Shown here: piece after piece, positions 47,486 through 56,043 of the stretch | Layout: each line of letters starts with the position of its first letter | How positions within the stretch are numbered: position 1 is the stretch's first letter | Source of the DNA: Photobacterium sp. DA100 | GTDB taxonomy: Bacteria > Pseudomonadota > Gammaproteobacteria > Enterobacterales > Vibrionaceae | Length of the DNA: 64,000 nucleotides | Assembly (NCBI RefSeq): GCF_029223585.1 | Contig: NZ_CP119423.1 | Coordinates: 434,001 to 498,000, forward strand | Direction of reading: 5' to 3' | Translations under genes and position numbers: made by a program | The notes under the pieces: model-generated | Told to the model about the DNA's origin: nothing | Databases searched by the model: none | The model's input: the letters and a program-made list of their open reading frames with translations, nothing else

Positions 47486-47511
47486 TTATTATTGGCATAT
47501 GCCAATAATAA
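47486..47511. promoter_or_regulatory. Perfect 26-bp palindrome, candidate operator of the DUF134-nqrM operon
   Basis: A 26-bp sequence equal to its own reverse complement, with arms TTATTATTGGCAT and ATGCCAATAATAA meeting without a loop. It is centred 43 bp upstream of the DUF134 start codon, inside the expected promoter. The absence of a loop argues for a dimeric protein site rather than an RNA stem. Confidence 0.7.
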
Positions 47512-47541
47512 CGGTTTTAGCCATTACCTTCGTAGCCAGCC

Positions 47542-47853
47542 ATGCCTAGACCGAAAATCCAGCGGCGGATCCGGTGCCGCCCCGCTTATAGTTGCTTCAA
47601 GCCCAACGGGGTACCGATGTCCGAGCTTGACTCCCTGCCATTGGCAGCCGATGAACTGGAGGCCCTGAGACTGGTTGATCTCAACGGGCTCAGCCAGCAG
47701 GACGCAGCACAGGAGCTGGGGGTGTCTCGCCAGACGCTGGGCAATATCGTTGCCGCGGCCAGGCACAAAGTGGCGAGCGCATTGGTAAAAGGTATGGCGC
47801 TGGAGCTGGACAGTGCCGCCACGCCAAACAATGAAAAGGAGCCATCATGTTAG
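47542..47853 (+). CDS. DUF134 (UPF0251) DNA-binding protein
   Basis: 103 residues. MPRPKIQRRIRCRPAYSCFKP is the family N-terminus. A sigma-70-region-4-like helix-turn-helix occupies about 48-70 (LSQQDAAQELGVSRQTLGNI). Family members are predicted regulators often found beside NifX/NifB-type iron-cluster genes. The 26-bp palindrome just upstream is a likely self-regulation site. The stop overlaps the next start by 7 bp, so the genes are coupled. Confidence 0.85.
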   Translation: MPRPKIQRRIRCRPAYSCFKPNGVPMSELDSLPLAADELEALRLVDLNGLSQQDAAQELGVSRQTLGNIVAAARHKVASALVKGMALELDSAATPNNEKEPSC

Positions 47854-48323
47854 TAGCTATCGCCGTCACCCCCAACCATGAGGTGGCCGGGCACTTCGGG
47901 AAAGCCGCCGGCTTTGTTGTTTACGATGAGCAAGGAAGACTGGTTGCCGAGCTGATTAACCATGGGCGCAAAGAGGTTGGGTGCAAACACAAAAAGCAGC
48001 TTCAGGCCCAATTGGCAGCGCACGATGTAAAGACACTCGTGCTCGGCAATGTCGGCCAGCGCTCGTTGGCTCGCTTGCTGCGCGCCGGCTTTGCGGTGTT
48101 CCGAGTACCAAACAGAGCGTCGGTGCAAGATGTCCTGGGCGGTAAGGTTGTGCGGGAGCCATTGCTGGCAGCCGAGCAGGGCCGCCCGTGCAAGCGCGAG
48201 AAAGGCGATTGCGGCTGTGGGTGCGGCAGCAAGAAAGCGGCGAAACCCGCTAAAATTGGTATGACGGTAAGCGGTAATGTCAATGTCACTGGACTGACCA
48301 AGATCGGAGGCTTCAAGCTATGA
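47847..48323 (+). CDS. NifX/NifB C-terminal-type iron-cluster-binding protein
   Basis: 158 residues. It has the dinitrogenase iron-molybdenum cofactor biosynthesis fold: MLVAIAVTPNHEVAGHFGKAAGFVVYDE at the N-terminus and VLGNVGQRSLARLLRAGFAVF in the middle. A Cys-rich tail follows (C115, then DCGCGCG with C122, C124, C126), and C46 is in the core. Members bind iron-sulfur or iron-molybdenum clusters non-catalytically. No other nitrogenase gene is present, so a role in nitrogen fixation is unlikely. The overlap with nqrM suggests iron delivery to Na+-NQR; this is inference. Confidence 0.85.
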   Translation: MLVAIAVTPNHEVAGHFGKAAGFVVYDEQGRLVAELINHGRKEVGCKHKKQLQAQLAAHDVKTLVLGNVGQRSLARLLRAGFAVFRVPNRASVQDVLGGKVVREPLLAAEQGRPCKREKGDCGCGCGSKKAAKPAKIGMTVSGNVNVTGLTKIGGFKL

Positions 48324-48517
48324 CCTACTTGTTCACAGTACTGGTTTTTCTGTTGGTAATTGCTGCGATGGCCATCGGCTGGGTGTTCCGCAAAAAAGCC
48401 ATCCAGGGGAGCTGCGGCGGGCTCGCCAATGTCGGGGTAGATAAGGAGTGTGGCTGCAAGGAGCCATGCGACGAGCACAAGCTCTACCAGATCAGCGAGC
48501 CGGAAGCGAAACAGTAA
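48320..48517 (+). CDS. nqrM: NqrM, Na+-NQR maturation factor
   Basis: 65 residues. One N-terminal membrane helix (about 4-22) is followed by four Cys: SCGGLANVGVDKECGCKEPC with C32, C44, C46 and C50. This matches NqrM, required to insert the iron centre at the NqrD/NqrE interface of the sodium-pumping NADH:quinone reductase. It is normally at the end of the nqr operon with apbE; here it overlaps by 4 bp an iron-cluster-carrier gene. A strong terminator follows. Confidence 0.88.
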   Translation: MTYLFTVLVFLLVIAAMAIGWVFRKKAIQGSCGGLANVGVDKECGCKEPCDEHKLYQISEPEAKQ

Positions 48518-48531
48518 CGGGTGACTGAATG

Positions 48532-48562
48532 AAAAAGCGCAGCTTGCCAGCTGCGCTTTTTT
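48532..48562 (+). terminator. Bidirectional terminator after nqrM
   Basis: A 12-bp stem AAAAAGCGCAGC/GCTGCGCTTTTT with a 6-nt loop, T-run on plus. It also faces the end of the convergent LysR gene. Confidence 0.9.
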
Positions 48563-48569
48563 GTCGGCG

Positions 48570-49508
48570 TTAACTGATCTGCTGTAGCTCTTCAACCCGC
48601 AGGGTAACCGCATCGGCGACGCACTGGCGCAACCATTGCAAGCGCGGGTGGTTGGTATTGCGGCGCAGCCAAAGCATGTTGATATCAAAGTCGGGAATGT
48701 CGACCGGCGGCCGGCATTGGCTCAGGTTATCGTGGAACACATCGAGCCGGGCCATCAGGGTCGAGACCACGCATAGCAAGTTTCTTCCGCTCAGTAGGTG
48801 GCGGATAGTTAGGAAACTGCTGGAGCCTACGGCAATTTGGCGCTGGAAGCCCTGTTGCTGCAGCTGGTTGTCGACGTTGGTCAGTAATTTGCCATCGGGG
48901 GAAACCAGTGCCTGCGGTGTCTGGATATAGCGGGCCAGATCTATCGGCGAGGACAGGCCGGTGGCCTTGGCGTCGAACAGGCAAACATGATCTTCGGTAT
49001 ACAGGTATTGGCTGTCGAACTCATGGGGCAGGTTGGTCATCGAGCCGATGATCAGATCGATTTTCTGGCTCTCGGTAGCCTGCTGGTAGTTGTTGCGGTC
49101 AACGTTGCAGAAGCTGAGCTGGCTGTGCGGGGCTGCTTCGCGGATGGCATCAAACAGCGCCGGGGCGAACAGCAGCTCAGCATAGTCGGTCAGGCCGATC
49201 CGGAAAGTGCCCTGATATTCCTTGGCGGAGAACTTGTCTGGCTGGAGGATCTCGCTGGTGATCAGCTGGAGGATATGCTCCACAACCGGGATGAGTTCCA
49301 CCGCTTTCTCGGTGGCGATCATCTGGTGGCCGCGGCGCTCGAACAAGGGATCGTCGAGCAGGGCTCGCAACCGCGATAAGTTGTGGCTCATGGCCGATTG
49401 GCCAATTGACAATTTTGCGGCGGCTTTGGTGACACTGCGGGTCTCCATCAGGGCCGAGAAGGCGACCAGCAGGTTGAGGTCAATGCCTCGCCAGTTGATA
49501 TTGTTCAT
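48570..49508 (-). CDS. LysR-type transcriptional regulator
   Basis: 312 residues. The N-terminal MNNINWRGIDLNLLVAFSALMETRSVTKAAAKLSIGQSAMSHNLSR region holds the winged helix (about 24-45). The effector domain (about 98-305) has the periplasmic-binding fold. It belongs to the NodD/SyrM-like branch by its N-terminus. Target and inducer are unknown. The next gene on this strand upstream is the YbaK-like gene, 11 bp before it, so the regulator may be the last gene of the ygfZ-ybaK transcript. Confidence 0.85.
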   Translation of the reverse strand: MNNINWRGIDLNLLVAFSALMETRSVTKAAAKLSIGQSAMSHNLSRLRALLDDPLFERRGHQMIATEKAVELIPVVEHILQLITSEILQPDKFSAKEYQGTFRIGLTDYAELLFAPALFDAIREAAPHSQLSFCNVDRNNYQQATESQKIDLIIGSMTNLPHEFDSQYLYTEDHVCLFDAKATGLSSPIDLARYIQTPQALVSPDGKLLTNVDNQLQQQGFQRQIAVGSSSFLTIRHLLSGRNLLCVVSTLMARLDVFHDNLSQCRPPVDIPDFDINMLWLRRNTNHPRLQWLRQCVADAVTLRVEELQQIS

Positions 49509-49519
49509 GCAACTCCAGT

Positions 49520-49981
49520 TTAGCGGCAGATATCGGCAAACAGCGGATCACAGAGCACCAGCAGATCATCGGTGGCCAGCTCGACGCCGGCCATCCGGTC
49601 ACCGCTGCTGATATTGACCAAAGTGTGGGCGGTGATCTGATGATCGAAAATGACCGGCAGCGGGCGCTTGAGCCCGATGGGGGCCACCGTGCCGATGACC
49701 AGCCCGGTGACTTTTTCGACATCGCTGGCATCGGCGCAGGTCATCCGCCGGCAGCCGAACATCGCACGGACTTTTTTCGGGTCAACCTGGGCCGGGCCGG
49801 GTACACACGCCAGGACGTGGAATCCTGCCATATCCCGCAGCAAAATGGATTTGACCATCTGCCGGGGATCAACACCGCGCTCGCGGGCGGCTTCCTCAAT
49901 CGTCTTGGCCGGCTGGCTGTGGTGGAGAAGGCGGTATTCCACGCCTTCCTTGTCCAGGTAATGAGTAACCGGGGTATTCAT
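49520..49981 (-). CDS. YbaK/EbsC family aminoacyl-tRNA deacylase
   Basis: 153 residues covering the whole YbaK fold: YRLLHHSQPAKTIEEAARERGV at the N-terminus, MVKSILLRDMAGFHVLACVPG, and GTVAPIGLKRPLPVIFD, the substrate loop with a GxxxPxG pattern. It probably removes wrong amino acids from tRNA. It is distinct from the paralog at 35910. It lies 3 bp after ygfZ, and the close spacing indicates co-transcription. Confidence 0.85.
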   Translation of the reverse strand: MNTPVTHYLDKEGVEYRLLHHSQPAKTIEEAARERGVDPRQMVKSILLRDMAGFHVLACVPGPAQVDPKKVRAMFGCRRMTCADASDVEKVTGLVIGTVAPIGLKRPLPVIFDHQITAHTLVNISSGDRMAGVELATDDLLVLCDPLFADICR

Positions 49982-49984
49982 CGC

Positions 49985-50965
49985 TTAGCCGTTGTCATCC
50001 AGCGAATAAGGCAGGGCTTGCAGGTGCCATACGTCCTCGCCCTCGGCCAAGCGGAAAGTCGTGCCCTCGTCCAGATCGTTGGGTAGCACGACCAATGCCG
50101 TGGCCTGGCCATCGGTAAATTGATAGCCGGCCACAATCGTGCCGCCTTTGCGCCAGTTCTCGCCGACGCTGCGCTCCAGGCTGTCACCGGCCTGCGGACC
50201 GTGTTCTGCCGGACCGCTGACAATGTACATTGCCCGCTTGTTGATCCCGCGGTACTTGGCGCGGGCCACGGTTTCCTGACCGGTGTAGCAGCCTTTGGTG
50301 AAGCTGATCCCGCCGAGGGCCTGCAGGTTTACTGCCTGCGGGATGAACTCAAGCTCGGTGGCGGCATCAACCCGAGGGAACGCGGCGCGGATATCGTACA
50401 GATCCCACAGGCTGTCGTCGCTCAGTACGGCAGTGGCTGCCAGCTTGTTGGCAATATCGCCAGCGGCATCGGCATGTAACGCCAGCAGCCAACGCTGGCT
50501 GTCGATTTTAACTGCAGTACCGCCATTGACGGCACGGACATCGCCCTCACCTCCGAATAGTTGTGCGATCTGAGCATCGGCTTCGCTGCCGGCAATACCC
50601 AGCAGAACATCACTGCTCGCTTCGATATCGACCTTGGAGAAAATGGCGTATTTTTTCAGCTCAGGGAGCTGGGTGGCCATTACGCTGCGGCGCTGCAAGA
50701 AGCCATAGCCGTCATTGTGGTGGAACAGGCGGAACACCGTCCGTAGCTTGCCTTTGGCATCGCAATGGCCGGCCAAAGTGCTTTGGTCGGCGGCAAGTCC
50801 CACCACATCACAGGTTACCTGGCCGTGCAGGTAAGATTTTTTGTCATCACCGATCAGGGTTACCAGTGCCCAGTTAGAGAGATCAATGAGAGCGAGGGAA
50901 GGCAGGGAATCGCCCGAGGAGAGGGGGATTCGATCAAAATTGAGGTTTTCAGACCAGTTGCTCAT
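49985..50965 (-). CDS. ygfZ: YgfZ, folate-binding Fe-S cluster repair/tRNA modification protein
   Basis: 326 residues with the GcvT-like fold. The signature KGCYTGQE (224-231, Cys 226) is intact. It helps maintain certain Fe-S enzymes, such as MiaB, using tetrahydrofolate. It is divergent from sdhE, as in E. coli. Confidence 0.95.
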   Translation of the reverse strand: MSNWSENLNFDRIPLSSGDSLPSLALIDLSNWALVTLIGDDKKSYLHGQVTCDVVGLAADQSTLAGHCDAKGKLRTVFRLFHHNDGYGFLQRRSVMATQLPELKKYAIFSKVDIEASSDVLLGIAGSEADAQIAQLFGGEGDVRAVNGGTAVKIDSQRWLLALHADAAGDIANKLAATAVLSDDSLWDLYDIRAAFPRVDAATELEFIPQAVNLQALGGISFTKGCYTGQETVARAKYRGINKRAMYIVSGPAEHGPQAGDSLERSVGENWRKGGTIVAGYQFTDGQATALVVLPNDLDEGTTFRLAEGEDVWHLQALPYSLDDNG

Positions 50966-51269
50966 AGGACTTCCAGTTGAGAGACGTTGATAGATGATGT
51001 GCGATTAATAGCGTCTATGTTAAAGCGCTCGCTGGAATTTGTCAGCATAATACCCAAGGAAGCGGGTCAGATATTGCCGGCGGTACTGGCTGGCGAGAGC
51101 ACGCAGTGCAAAATCGATCCTAGCTCTCAACTTGGGGTAATGTTTGTGCTACCTCATGGTCGCTGGCTTAACGGGCTGCTAGTATGGTGGACATTGTTAA
51201 CGTCCGGGGCTATTGCGATCGACTCGCGCCCTTCGAAGGCCGCCCCGGGATCAGTAATGAGGTTGTAAA

Positions 51270-51530
51270 ATGTTGAGTGCAGACGATAAAGCACGGGTTA
51301 AGTGGGCGTGCCGCCGCGGTATGCTGGAGTTGGATGTGATTATCATGCCGTTTTTCGAGGAGTGCTTCGATACCCTATCCGAGCAAGAGCAGCTGGATTT
51401 TGTCTCTCTCCTGAAGTGTGATGATCCTGATTTGTTTACCTGGATGATGCAGCACGGCCGCAGTGAAAACCCGGCCCATGCCGCAATGGTCGATAAGATT
51501 GTCGCCCACAACAACAGCAAGCTTCGCTGA
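51270..51530 (+). CDS. sdhE: SdhE, FAD assembly factor (YgfY/CptB)
   Basis: 86 residues. The RGM motif is at 16-18 in CRRGMLELD, required for flavinylation of succinate dehydrogenase. The helical-bundle pattern FFEECFDTLSEQEQLDFVSLL is typical. The 304-bp gap to ygfZ contains a TACCCAAG half-repeat but no supported gene. Confidence 0.95.
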   Translation: MLSADDKARVKWACRRGMLELDVIIMPFFEECFDTLSEQEQLDFVSLLKCDDPDLFTWMMQHGRSENPAHAAMVDKIVAHNNSKLR

Positions 51531-51927
51531 TCTCACCCTCACTCCTTCCTACCGTTTAATGGGCGCGCTGGCATTGCTGTATGCCGGTGCGCTTGTTCTG
51601 TTGCTTCTCTGCGTATTTCGCCAGACGCTTCCTCTGCCGGCTTTTTTTGCGGTTGCTTGGTGGCTGCTCTGTGAAGGTGAGAGGCGCTTGCTCGATCTTG
51701 GCGCACTGGCTGGCAGGCTTCAGATCTCCCGCGAGGGAAATATTCGCTGGCAAGGCCAGTCATGGCAACTGCACTCTTCACGTGTGCGTTCCGGCCTCAT
51801 CCTCCTTTGGCGACTCGAAGGAGAGACAGAGCGGGTCTGGTTACCGATCAGCCCCGATGCCTGCTCAAGCACGGCCTACCGCAGCCTGGCGCTGTATTCC
51901 CATCATTACCACGCGATATCCGGTTAG
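51463..51927 (+). CDS. ygfX: YgfX (CptA) membrane protein
   Basis: Up to 154 residues. Two membrane helices (about 32-50 and 54-70) are followed by a soluble domain with GNIRWQGQSWQLHSS, the YgfX pattern. It overlaps sdhE. The start is uncertain: ATG 51463, ATG 51478 and TTG 51499 are all inside sdhE, and a start just before LTPSYRLMG is expected from the family. YgfX has been described both as an SdhE partner and as the toxin-like half of a type IV toxin-antitoxin pair. Confidence 0.78.
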   Translation: MKTRPMPQWSIRLSPTTTASFADLTLTPSYRLMGALALLYAGALVLLLLCVFRQTLPLPAFFAVAWWLLCEGERRLLDLGALAGRLQISREGNIRWQGQSWQLHSSRVRSGLILLWRLEGETERVWLPISPDACSSTAYRSLALYSHHYHAISG

Positions 51928-52115
51928 ACACCGCCAGCCATAAATTTTTTTTGGTGAGTTAAAACTGGCCATCTTCATGAACTCTAAATGATTTTTTTGT
52001 GAGGTAGGTCGCTTGAAAATGAAACCTTCATTTTTTGTTTCAAGTGATTTTCTGCAGTGCCGATTAATATAGGTTGCTGCAGTCAGGCAGTGTAGAGCGA
52101 CAAACAGGAAGGGTA

Positions 52116-53945
52116 ATGAAAATCAAACATAAGTTGCTGGGGCTGACGCTAATCTCAGTCGTGGCATTGGGCGCGGTGCTGGCTATCGGTTTAACGGCTG
52201 GCCAGCGGGTTGTCAGTATCAACCAGGCGATGACAACCGTCAGTGATATGGAAGTTGCATTGCTGAACTTGCGCCGCAATGAGAAAGACTTCCTGATGCG
52301 GATGGACATGAAGTATCAGGCTACCTTTGAAGGCAATTTCAATCGCTTCAAAGCGTTAGAGTCTCAGCTATCAGAGCAGGCGCAAAGTTTGTCACTGTCT
52401 CTTCCTGAGTTAGGCCAGCTCGGGCGTGTCATGGCCAATTACCGCCAGGGGATGCTGGCTCTGATGGCTGGCTATCAACAGCTTGGCCTCACGCCTGATG
52501 AAGGTATGCTGCGTGAGTATTTTGCTGCAGCGGATAACGTGGTGAATGTTGCTGATCAGCAACTGGAAGATGTCAGCCCGCTGTTTGCCTTGGTGATGGC
52601 GAGCAAAATCATGGTACTCGAAGGTACCCAGGACAGTGTCTCCGATTTTGTTGCTAAAAAGCAGGCCTATGACGAGCCGTTCTCTGTGTTGTTGGGGGCT
52701 GATTATCAGCGCTACCAGCACGCCACCGAGCAGGTCCGCCAGCAATTGATCCAGATTGGCCTGAGCCATAACCAAGGGTTACGTGGCGATATCCGGGAAC
52801 AAGCGCACCAAGTCGAGGCAATGTTTGAGCATGTCAAGCAACAGCTAGGCAAGACCGTCGCTGATGCCCAGCAGCAGCTATCATCAATGTTGCTGGTTGC
52901 CGTTGTGCTGGTGGTTGTCGCGCTGCTTTGCCTGTCATGGTGGATAAGCCAGTCGATCAACCGCCGCTTGGCCGGGATGAGCCAGCTGATGGCAGAAATT
53001 GCGGGCAGCCACGACCTGACCCGAACGGCTGATCAGGAGGGAAGCGATGAGCTTGCCGATATGGCGGCGAATTTTAATTACTTGCTCGGTAGCTTGCGCC
53101 AGCTTGTCGGTGATGTGAAGGTGGCCGTGTCTGAATTGGGCTGCGCTTCGCTCCAGCTCCAGCAGCGCAGTAACGAAGCGGAACAAGCCCTGCGCCAGCA
53201 GCAGGGGGAAACCGAATCGGTAGCGGCGGCGGTGACCGAGATGGGGATGACGATCCGGGAAATCGCCAGCAACACTGAAACGGCGGCAGGCAATGCCGAG
53301 CGCAGTTACCGGGGCGCGACCGACGGCCTGCAGGAGGTGGCTGACACCAAACGCAAGATCGGTGAGCTCTCCGAGGATTTGGCCGGTACCAGCGAGCAGG
53401 TTTCTAACCTGTCCAGTCTGTCGGATAATATTGGCTCGGTACTGGATGTGATCAAAGATATTGCCGAGCAGACCAACCTGTTGGCACTCAATGCCGCTAT
53501 CGAGGCCGCCCGCGCCGGAGAGCAGGGGCGCGGTTTTGCCGTGGTTGCTGATGAGGTGCGGACCCTGGCGCTGCGTACCCGCCAGTCGACAGAGGAGATC
53601 ACCACGATTATTGGCTCCCTGCAGGCGCAAACCGGGCAGGTGGTTGAGCATATTAGCCACTGCCGCGAGCTGGGTGGGCAGAGTGTCGTGCAAGCTGAAA
53701 GCGCGGAGCAGAAAATCGACCTCATCATGACGGATATGCAGCAGATCATGGATACCAGCCACCAGATTGCCGCTGCCGTCGAGCAGCAAAGCCTGGTATC
53801 GGAAGAGGTCGGGCAGAATGTCTCGGCTATCAGTGAGCTGACGTCGGTCAACTCCGCGGTGGCACACGACAATGTCCAGGCTGCCCAGGCTGTTGCGCAG
53901 CAAGCCAGCGGGCTGGAACAAGCCATTGCCGGTTTCCGGGTGTAG
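52116..53945 (+). CDS. Methyl-accepting chemotaxis protein with HBM-type sensor domain
   Basis: 609 residues. TM1 is about 8-27, a roughly 230-residue helical periplasmic domain follows, TM2 is about 258-278, then HAMP and the signalling domain. The tip reads [20 protein letters not shown]. The periplasmic segment starts [12 protein letters not shown], a mark of the helical bimodular (HBM) domain, which binds carboxylates or amines in known cases. No C-terminal CheR-binding pentapeptide is present. GGAAGGGTA precedes ATG 52116. It is inserted between ygfX and nadB and stands alone. Confidence 0.9.
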   Translation: MKIKHKLLGLTLISVVALGAVLAIGLTAGQRVVSINQAMTTVSDMEVALLNLRRNEKDFLMRMDMKYQATFEGNFNRFKALESQLSEQAQSLSLSLPELGQLGRVMANYRQGMLALMAGYQQLGLTPDEGMLREYFAAADNVVNVADQQLEDVSPLFALVMASKIMVLEGTQDSVSDFVAKKQAYDEPFSVLLGADYQRYQHATEQVRQQLIQIGLSHNQGLRGDIREQAHQVEAMFEHVKQQLGKTVADAQQQLSSMLLVAVVLVVVALLCLSWWISQSINRRLAGMSQLMAEIAGSHDLTRTADQEGSDELADMAANFNYLLGSLRQLVGDVKVAVSELGCASLQLQQRSNEAEQALRQQQGETESVAAAVTEMGMTIREIASNTETAAGNAERSYRGATDGLQEVADTKRKIGELSEDLAGTSEQVSNLSSLSDNIGSVLDVIKDIAEQTNLLALNAAIEAARAGEQGRGFAVVADEVRTLALRTRQSTEEITTIIGSLQAQTGQVVEHISHCRELGGQSVVQAESAEQKIDLIMTDMQQIMDTSHQIAAAVEQQSLVSEEVGQNVSAISELTSVNSAVAHDNVQAAQAVAQQASGLEQAIAGFRV

Positions 53946-53981
53946 AGGCGGCTGACTGGCGGGGACGAGTGCACTGTAATG

Positions 53982-54012
53982 AAAACGAGCGCCGTGTGGC
54001 GCTCGTTTTTTA
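53982..54012 (+). terminator. Bidirectional terminator between the chemoreceptor and nadB
   Basis: A 12-bp stem AAAACGAGCGCC/GGCGCTCGTTTT with a GTGT loop. T-runs are available on both strands. Confidence 0.9.
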
Positions 54013-54026
54013 TATTGGCCGCTTGA

Positions 54027-55643
54027 TTATTGTTGCTCCGGGACCAGCACGGTAGGCTTGGCCTCACCCGATGTCTCCGGGTAGTCGAGGGTATAGTGCA
54101 GACCGAGGCTCTCCTTGCGCTCGAGGGCACAGCGTACCATCAGTTCGGCAACCTGGAGCAGGTTGCGCAGCTCCAGCAGGTTGTTGGAAACCTTGAAGTT
54201 GCTGTAATACTCATCAGTCTCGTCTTTGAGCAGCTGGATCCGGCGCATGGCGCGCTCAAGGCGCTTGGTGGTACGGACGATTCCCATGTAGTCCCACATG
54301 AACAGGCGCAGTTCGTGCCAGTTGTGTTGGATCACGACCTCTTCATCTGAGCAACTGACCTGGCTCTCGTCCCAGCAAGGCAGTGAGGGTGGTAGTTCAA
54401 CACTCTCGAGTTTCGCGGCAATACTCTCTGCAGCGGACCAGGCGTAGACCACGCATTCCAGCAAGGAGTTGGATGCCATGCGGTTGGCACCGTGCAGGCC
54501 GGTATAGCTGACCTCGCCGATGGCATAGAGGCCATCGAGATCGGTCTGGCCCTGCTTGTCGACCACCACCCCGCCGCAGGTGTAGTGGGCGGCCGGCACT
54601 ATCGGGATCGGCTCTTTGGTAATGTCGATGCCGAAGGTGAGCAACTTCTCGTAAATTGTAGGGAAATGCTTGATGACAAACTCGGCCGGCTTGTGGCTGA
54701 TATCGATATACATGCAGTCGGCCCCGAGGCGCTTCATCTCGAAATCGATGGCGCGGGCGACGACATCTCGCGGTGCCAGCTCGCCACGCTCATCGAAATC
54801 TTTCATAAACCGTGAACCGTCCGGGCGGCGCAGGTAGGCACCTTCCCCGCGCAGGGCTTCGGTCAGCAGGAAGTTGCGGGCATCGGGGTGGAACAGGCAG
54901 GTGGGGTGGAACTGGTTGAATTCGAGGTTGGCCACGCGGCAGCCAGCACGCCATGCCATGGCGATACCATCACCGGAGGAGACATCCGGGTTGGAGGTAT
55001 ACTGGTACACCTTCGAGGCACCACCGGTCGCCAGCACCACGAACTTGGCCCTGACGGTCTCTACCGCCTCGAGGTTGCGGTTCCAGACATAGGCGCCCAG
55101 CACCCGGTTAGGTTGTTCGGTCTGGCCCAGCTTGTGGGTGGTGATCAGATCCAGCGCATTATGACGCTCAAGGACCTCAATGTTCGGGTGGTTGTGAACA
55201 TTGTCCTGCAACGAGTTCTGTACCGCCATCCCGGTGGCATCGGCGGCATGGAGGATACGGCGATGGCTGTGGCCGCCCTCGCGGGTCAGGTGATAGCGCG
55301 GGGCATCGTCGCTGTCGCTGTCTTCGCGGTCGAACGGCACCCCACCGTCGATCAGCCATTGGACACAGTGCTTGGCATTCTCGGCTATGAAGCGCACCAC
55401 GTCTTCATCACACAGATGAGCACCGGCAATCTGGGTGTCTTCGACATGGGAGTCGATGCTGTCTGACTCGTCGAACACGGCGGCGATCCCGCCCTGGGCA
55501 TAGAAGGTTGCCCCTTCGCTACGCGGTCCCTTGCTCAGGACGATCACTTTGCCCATGGGTGCCAGTCGAAGGGCCAATGATAGTCCTGCCGCACCACTAC
55601 CAACTACAAGCACATCGCATTGATGTTCACGGTTTTCGTTCAT
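54027..55643 (-). CDS. nadB: L-aspartate oxidase
   Basis: 538 residues. The FAD motif is [32 protein letters not shown] and the active-site [13 protein letters not shown] are family marks. It makes iminoaspartate for NAD synthesis. ATG 55643 ([15 protein letters not shown]) was chosen over 55691. It is divergent from rpoE, the standard vibrio and E. coli layout. Confidence 0.97.
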   Translation of the reverse strand: MNENREHQCDVLVVGSGAAGLSLALRLAPMGKVIVLSKGPRSEGATFYAQGGIAAVFDESDSIDSHVEDTQIAGAHLCDEDVVRFIAENAKHCVQWLIDGGVPFDREDSDSDDAPRYHLTREGGHSHRRILHAADATGMAVQNSLQDNVHNHPNIEVLERHNALDLITTHKLGQTEQPNRVLGAYVWNRNLEAVETVRAKFVVLATGGASKVYQYTSNPDVSSGDGIAMAWRAGCRVANLEFNQFHPTCLFHPDARNFLLTEALRGEGAYLRRPDGSRFMKDFDERGELAPRDVVARAIDFEMKRLGADCMYIDISHKPAEFVIKHFPTIYEKLLTFGIDITKEPIPIVPAAHYTCGGVVVDKQGQTDLDGLYAIGEVSYTGLHGANRMASNSLLECVVYAWSAAESIAAKLESVELPPSLPCWDESQVSCSDEEVVIQHNWHELRLFMWDYMGIVRTTKRLERAMRRIQLLKDETDEYYSNFKVSNNLLELRNLLQVAELMVRCALERKESLGLHYTLDYPETSGEAKPTVLVPEQQ

Positions 55644-55742
55644 AATGATTTCATATCCCTGTGGTAATCCCGCTATCTTACCAAATTCCATTCATTTTGT
55701 TCATTTTTGACGGATGGTTCACAAAACACCCGCCATAAGCGA

Positions 55743-55748
55743 TATAAT
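55743..55748 (+). promoter_or_regulatory. rpoE: Candidate sigma-70 -10 box toward rpoE
   Basis: TATAAT followed by G. A TTCACA lies 19 bp upstream, a poor spacing. It may be a housekeeping promoter of rpoE, about 295 bp before its start codon. Confidence 0.35.
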
Positions 55749-55846
55749 GCACAAATTGGCGTGACCAAAGCGTACATCAAGCAGTCATACTGCTTTAATA
55801 CAATGAAAAAATCGCGCACTATTAATGGAAAATTACTTTTTCATCG

Positions 55847-55874
55847 GGAACTTTGCCAGTATCTCTAGGTCTTA
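55847..55874 (+). promoter_or_regulatory. rpoE: Sigma-E-dependent promoter of rpoE
   Basis: GGAACTT (55847-55853), 16-bp spacer, TCTTA (55870-55874). The -35 box is an exact match to the sigma-E consensus and the spacing is right. It would give a leader of about 165 nt and autoactivation of the operon. Confidence 0.72.
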
Positions 55875-56043
55875 AATAGTGCTCACGCTCATATATTTTT
55901 ATCATATTGTTTTGATTGAGCATGCCCGTTATTGCAAGACGGGTTTGGCACAAGGTGTACCAGCAAAAAGAGTTGGTTTTTTGGTTTCAAGCCGGAACAA
56001 CTGATAAAAATGCGGTGAATTTGATATAGGAGTACACGCTCGA

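Noticed and set aside
47847..48323. Nitrogen-fixation gene suggested by NifX/NifB similarity
   Set aside because: No nif structural or cofactor genes are nearby; proteins of this fold are common in non-fixing bacteria.
50987..51268. 93-codon ORF ending just before sdhE
   Set aside because: It fills the sdhE promoter region, includes a dispersed repeat half-site, and has no recognisable family or ribosome site.
52935..53921. 328-codon minus-strand ORF antisense to the chemoreceptor
   Set aside because: It is a shadow of the GC-rich, strongly biased coding strand; the plus-strand product has unmistakable chemoreceptor motifs.
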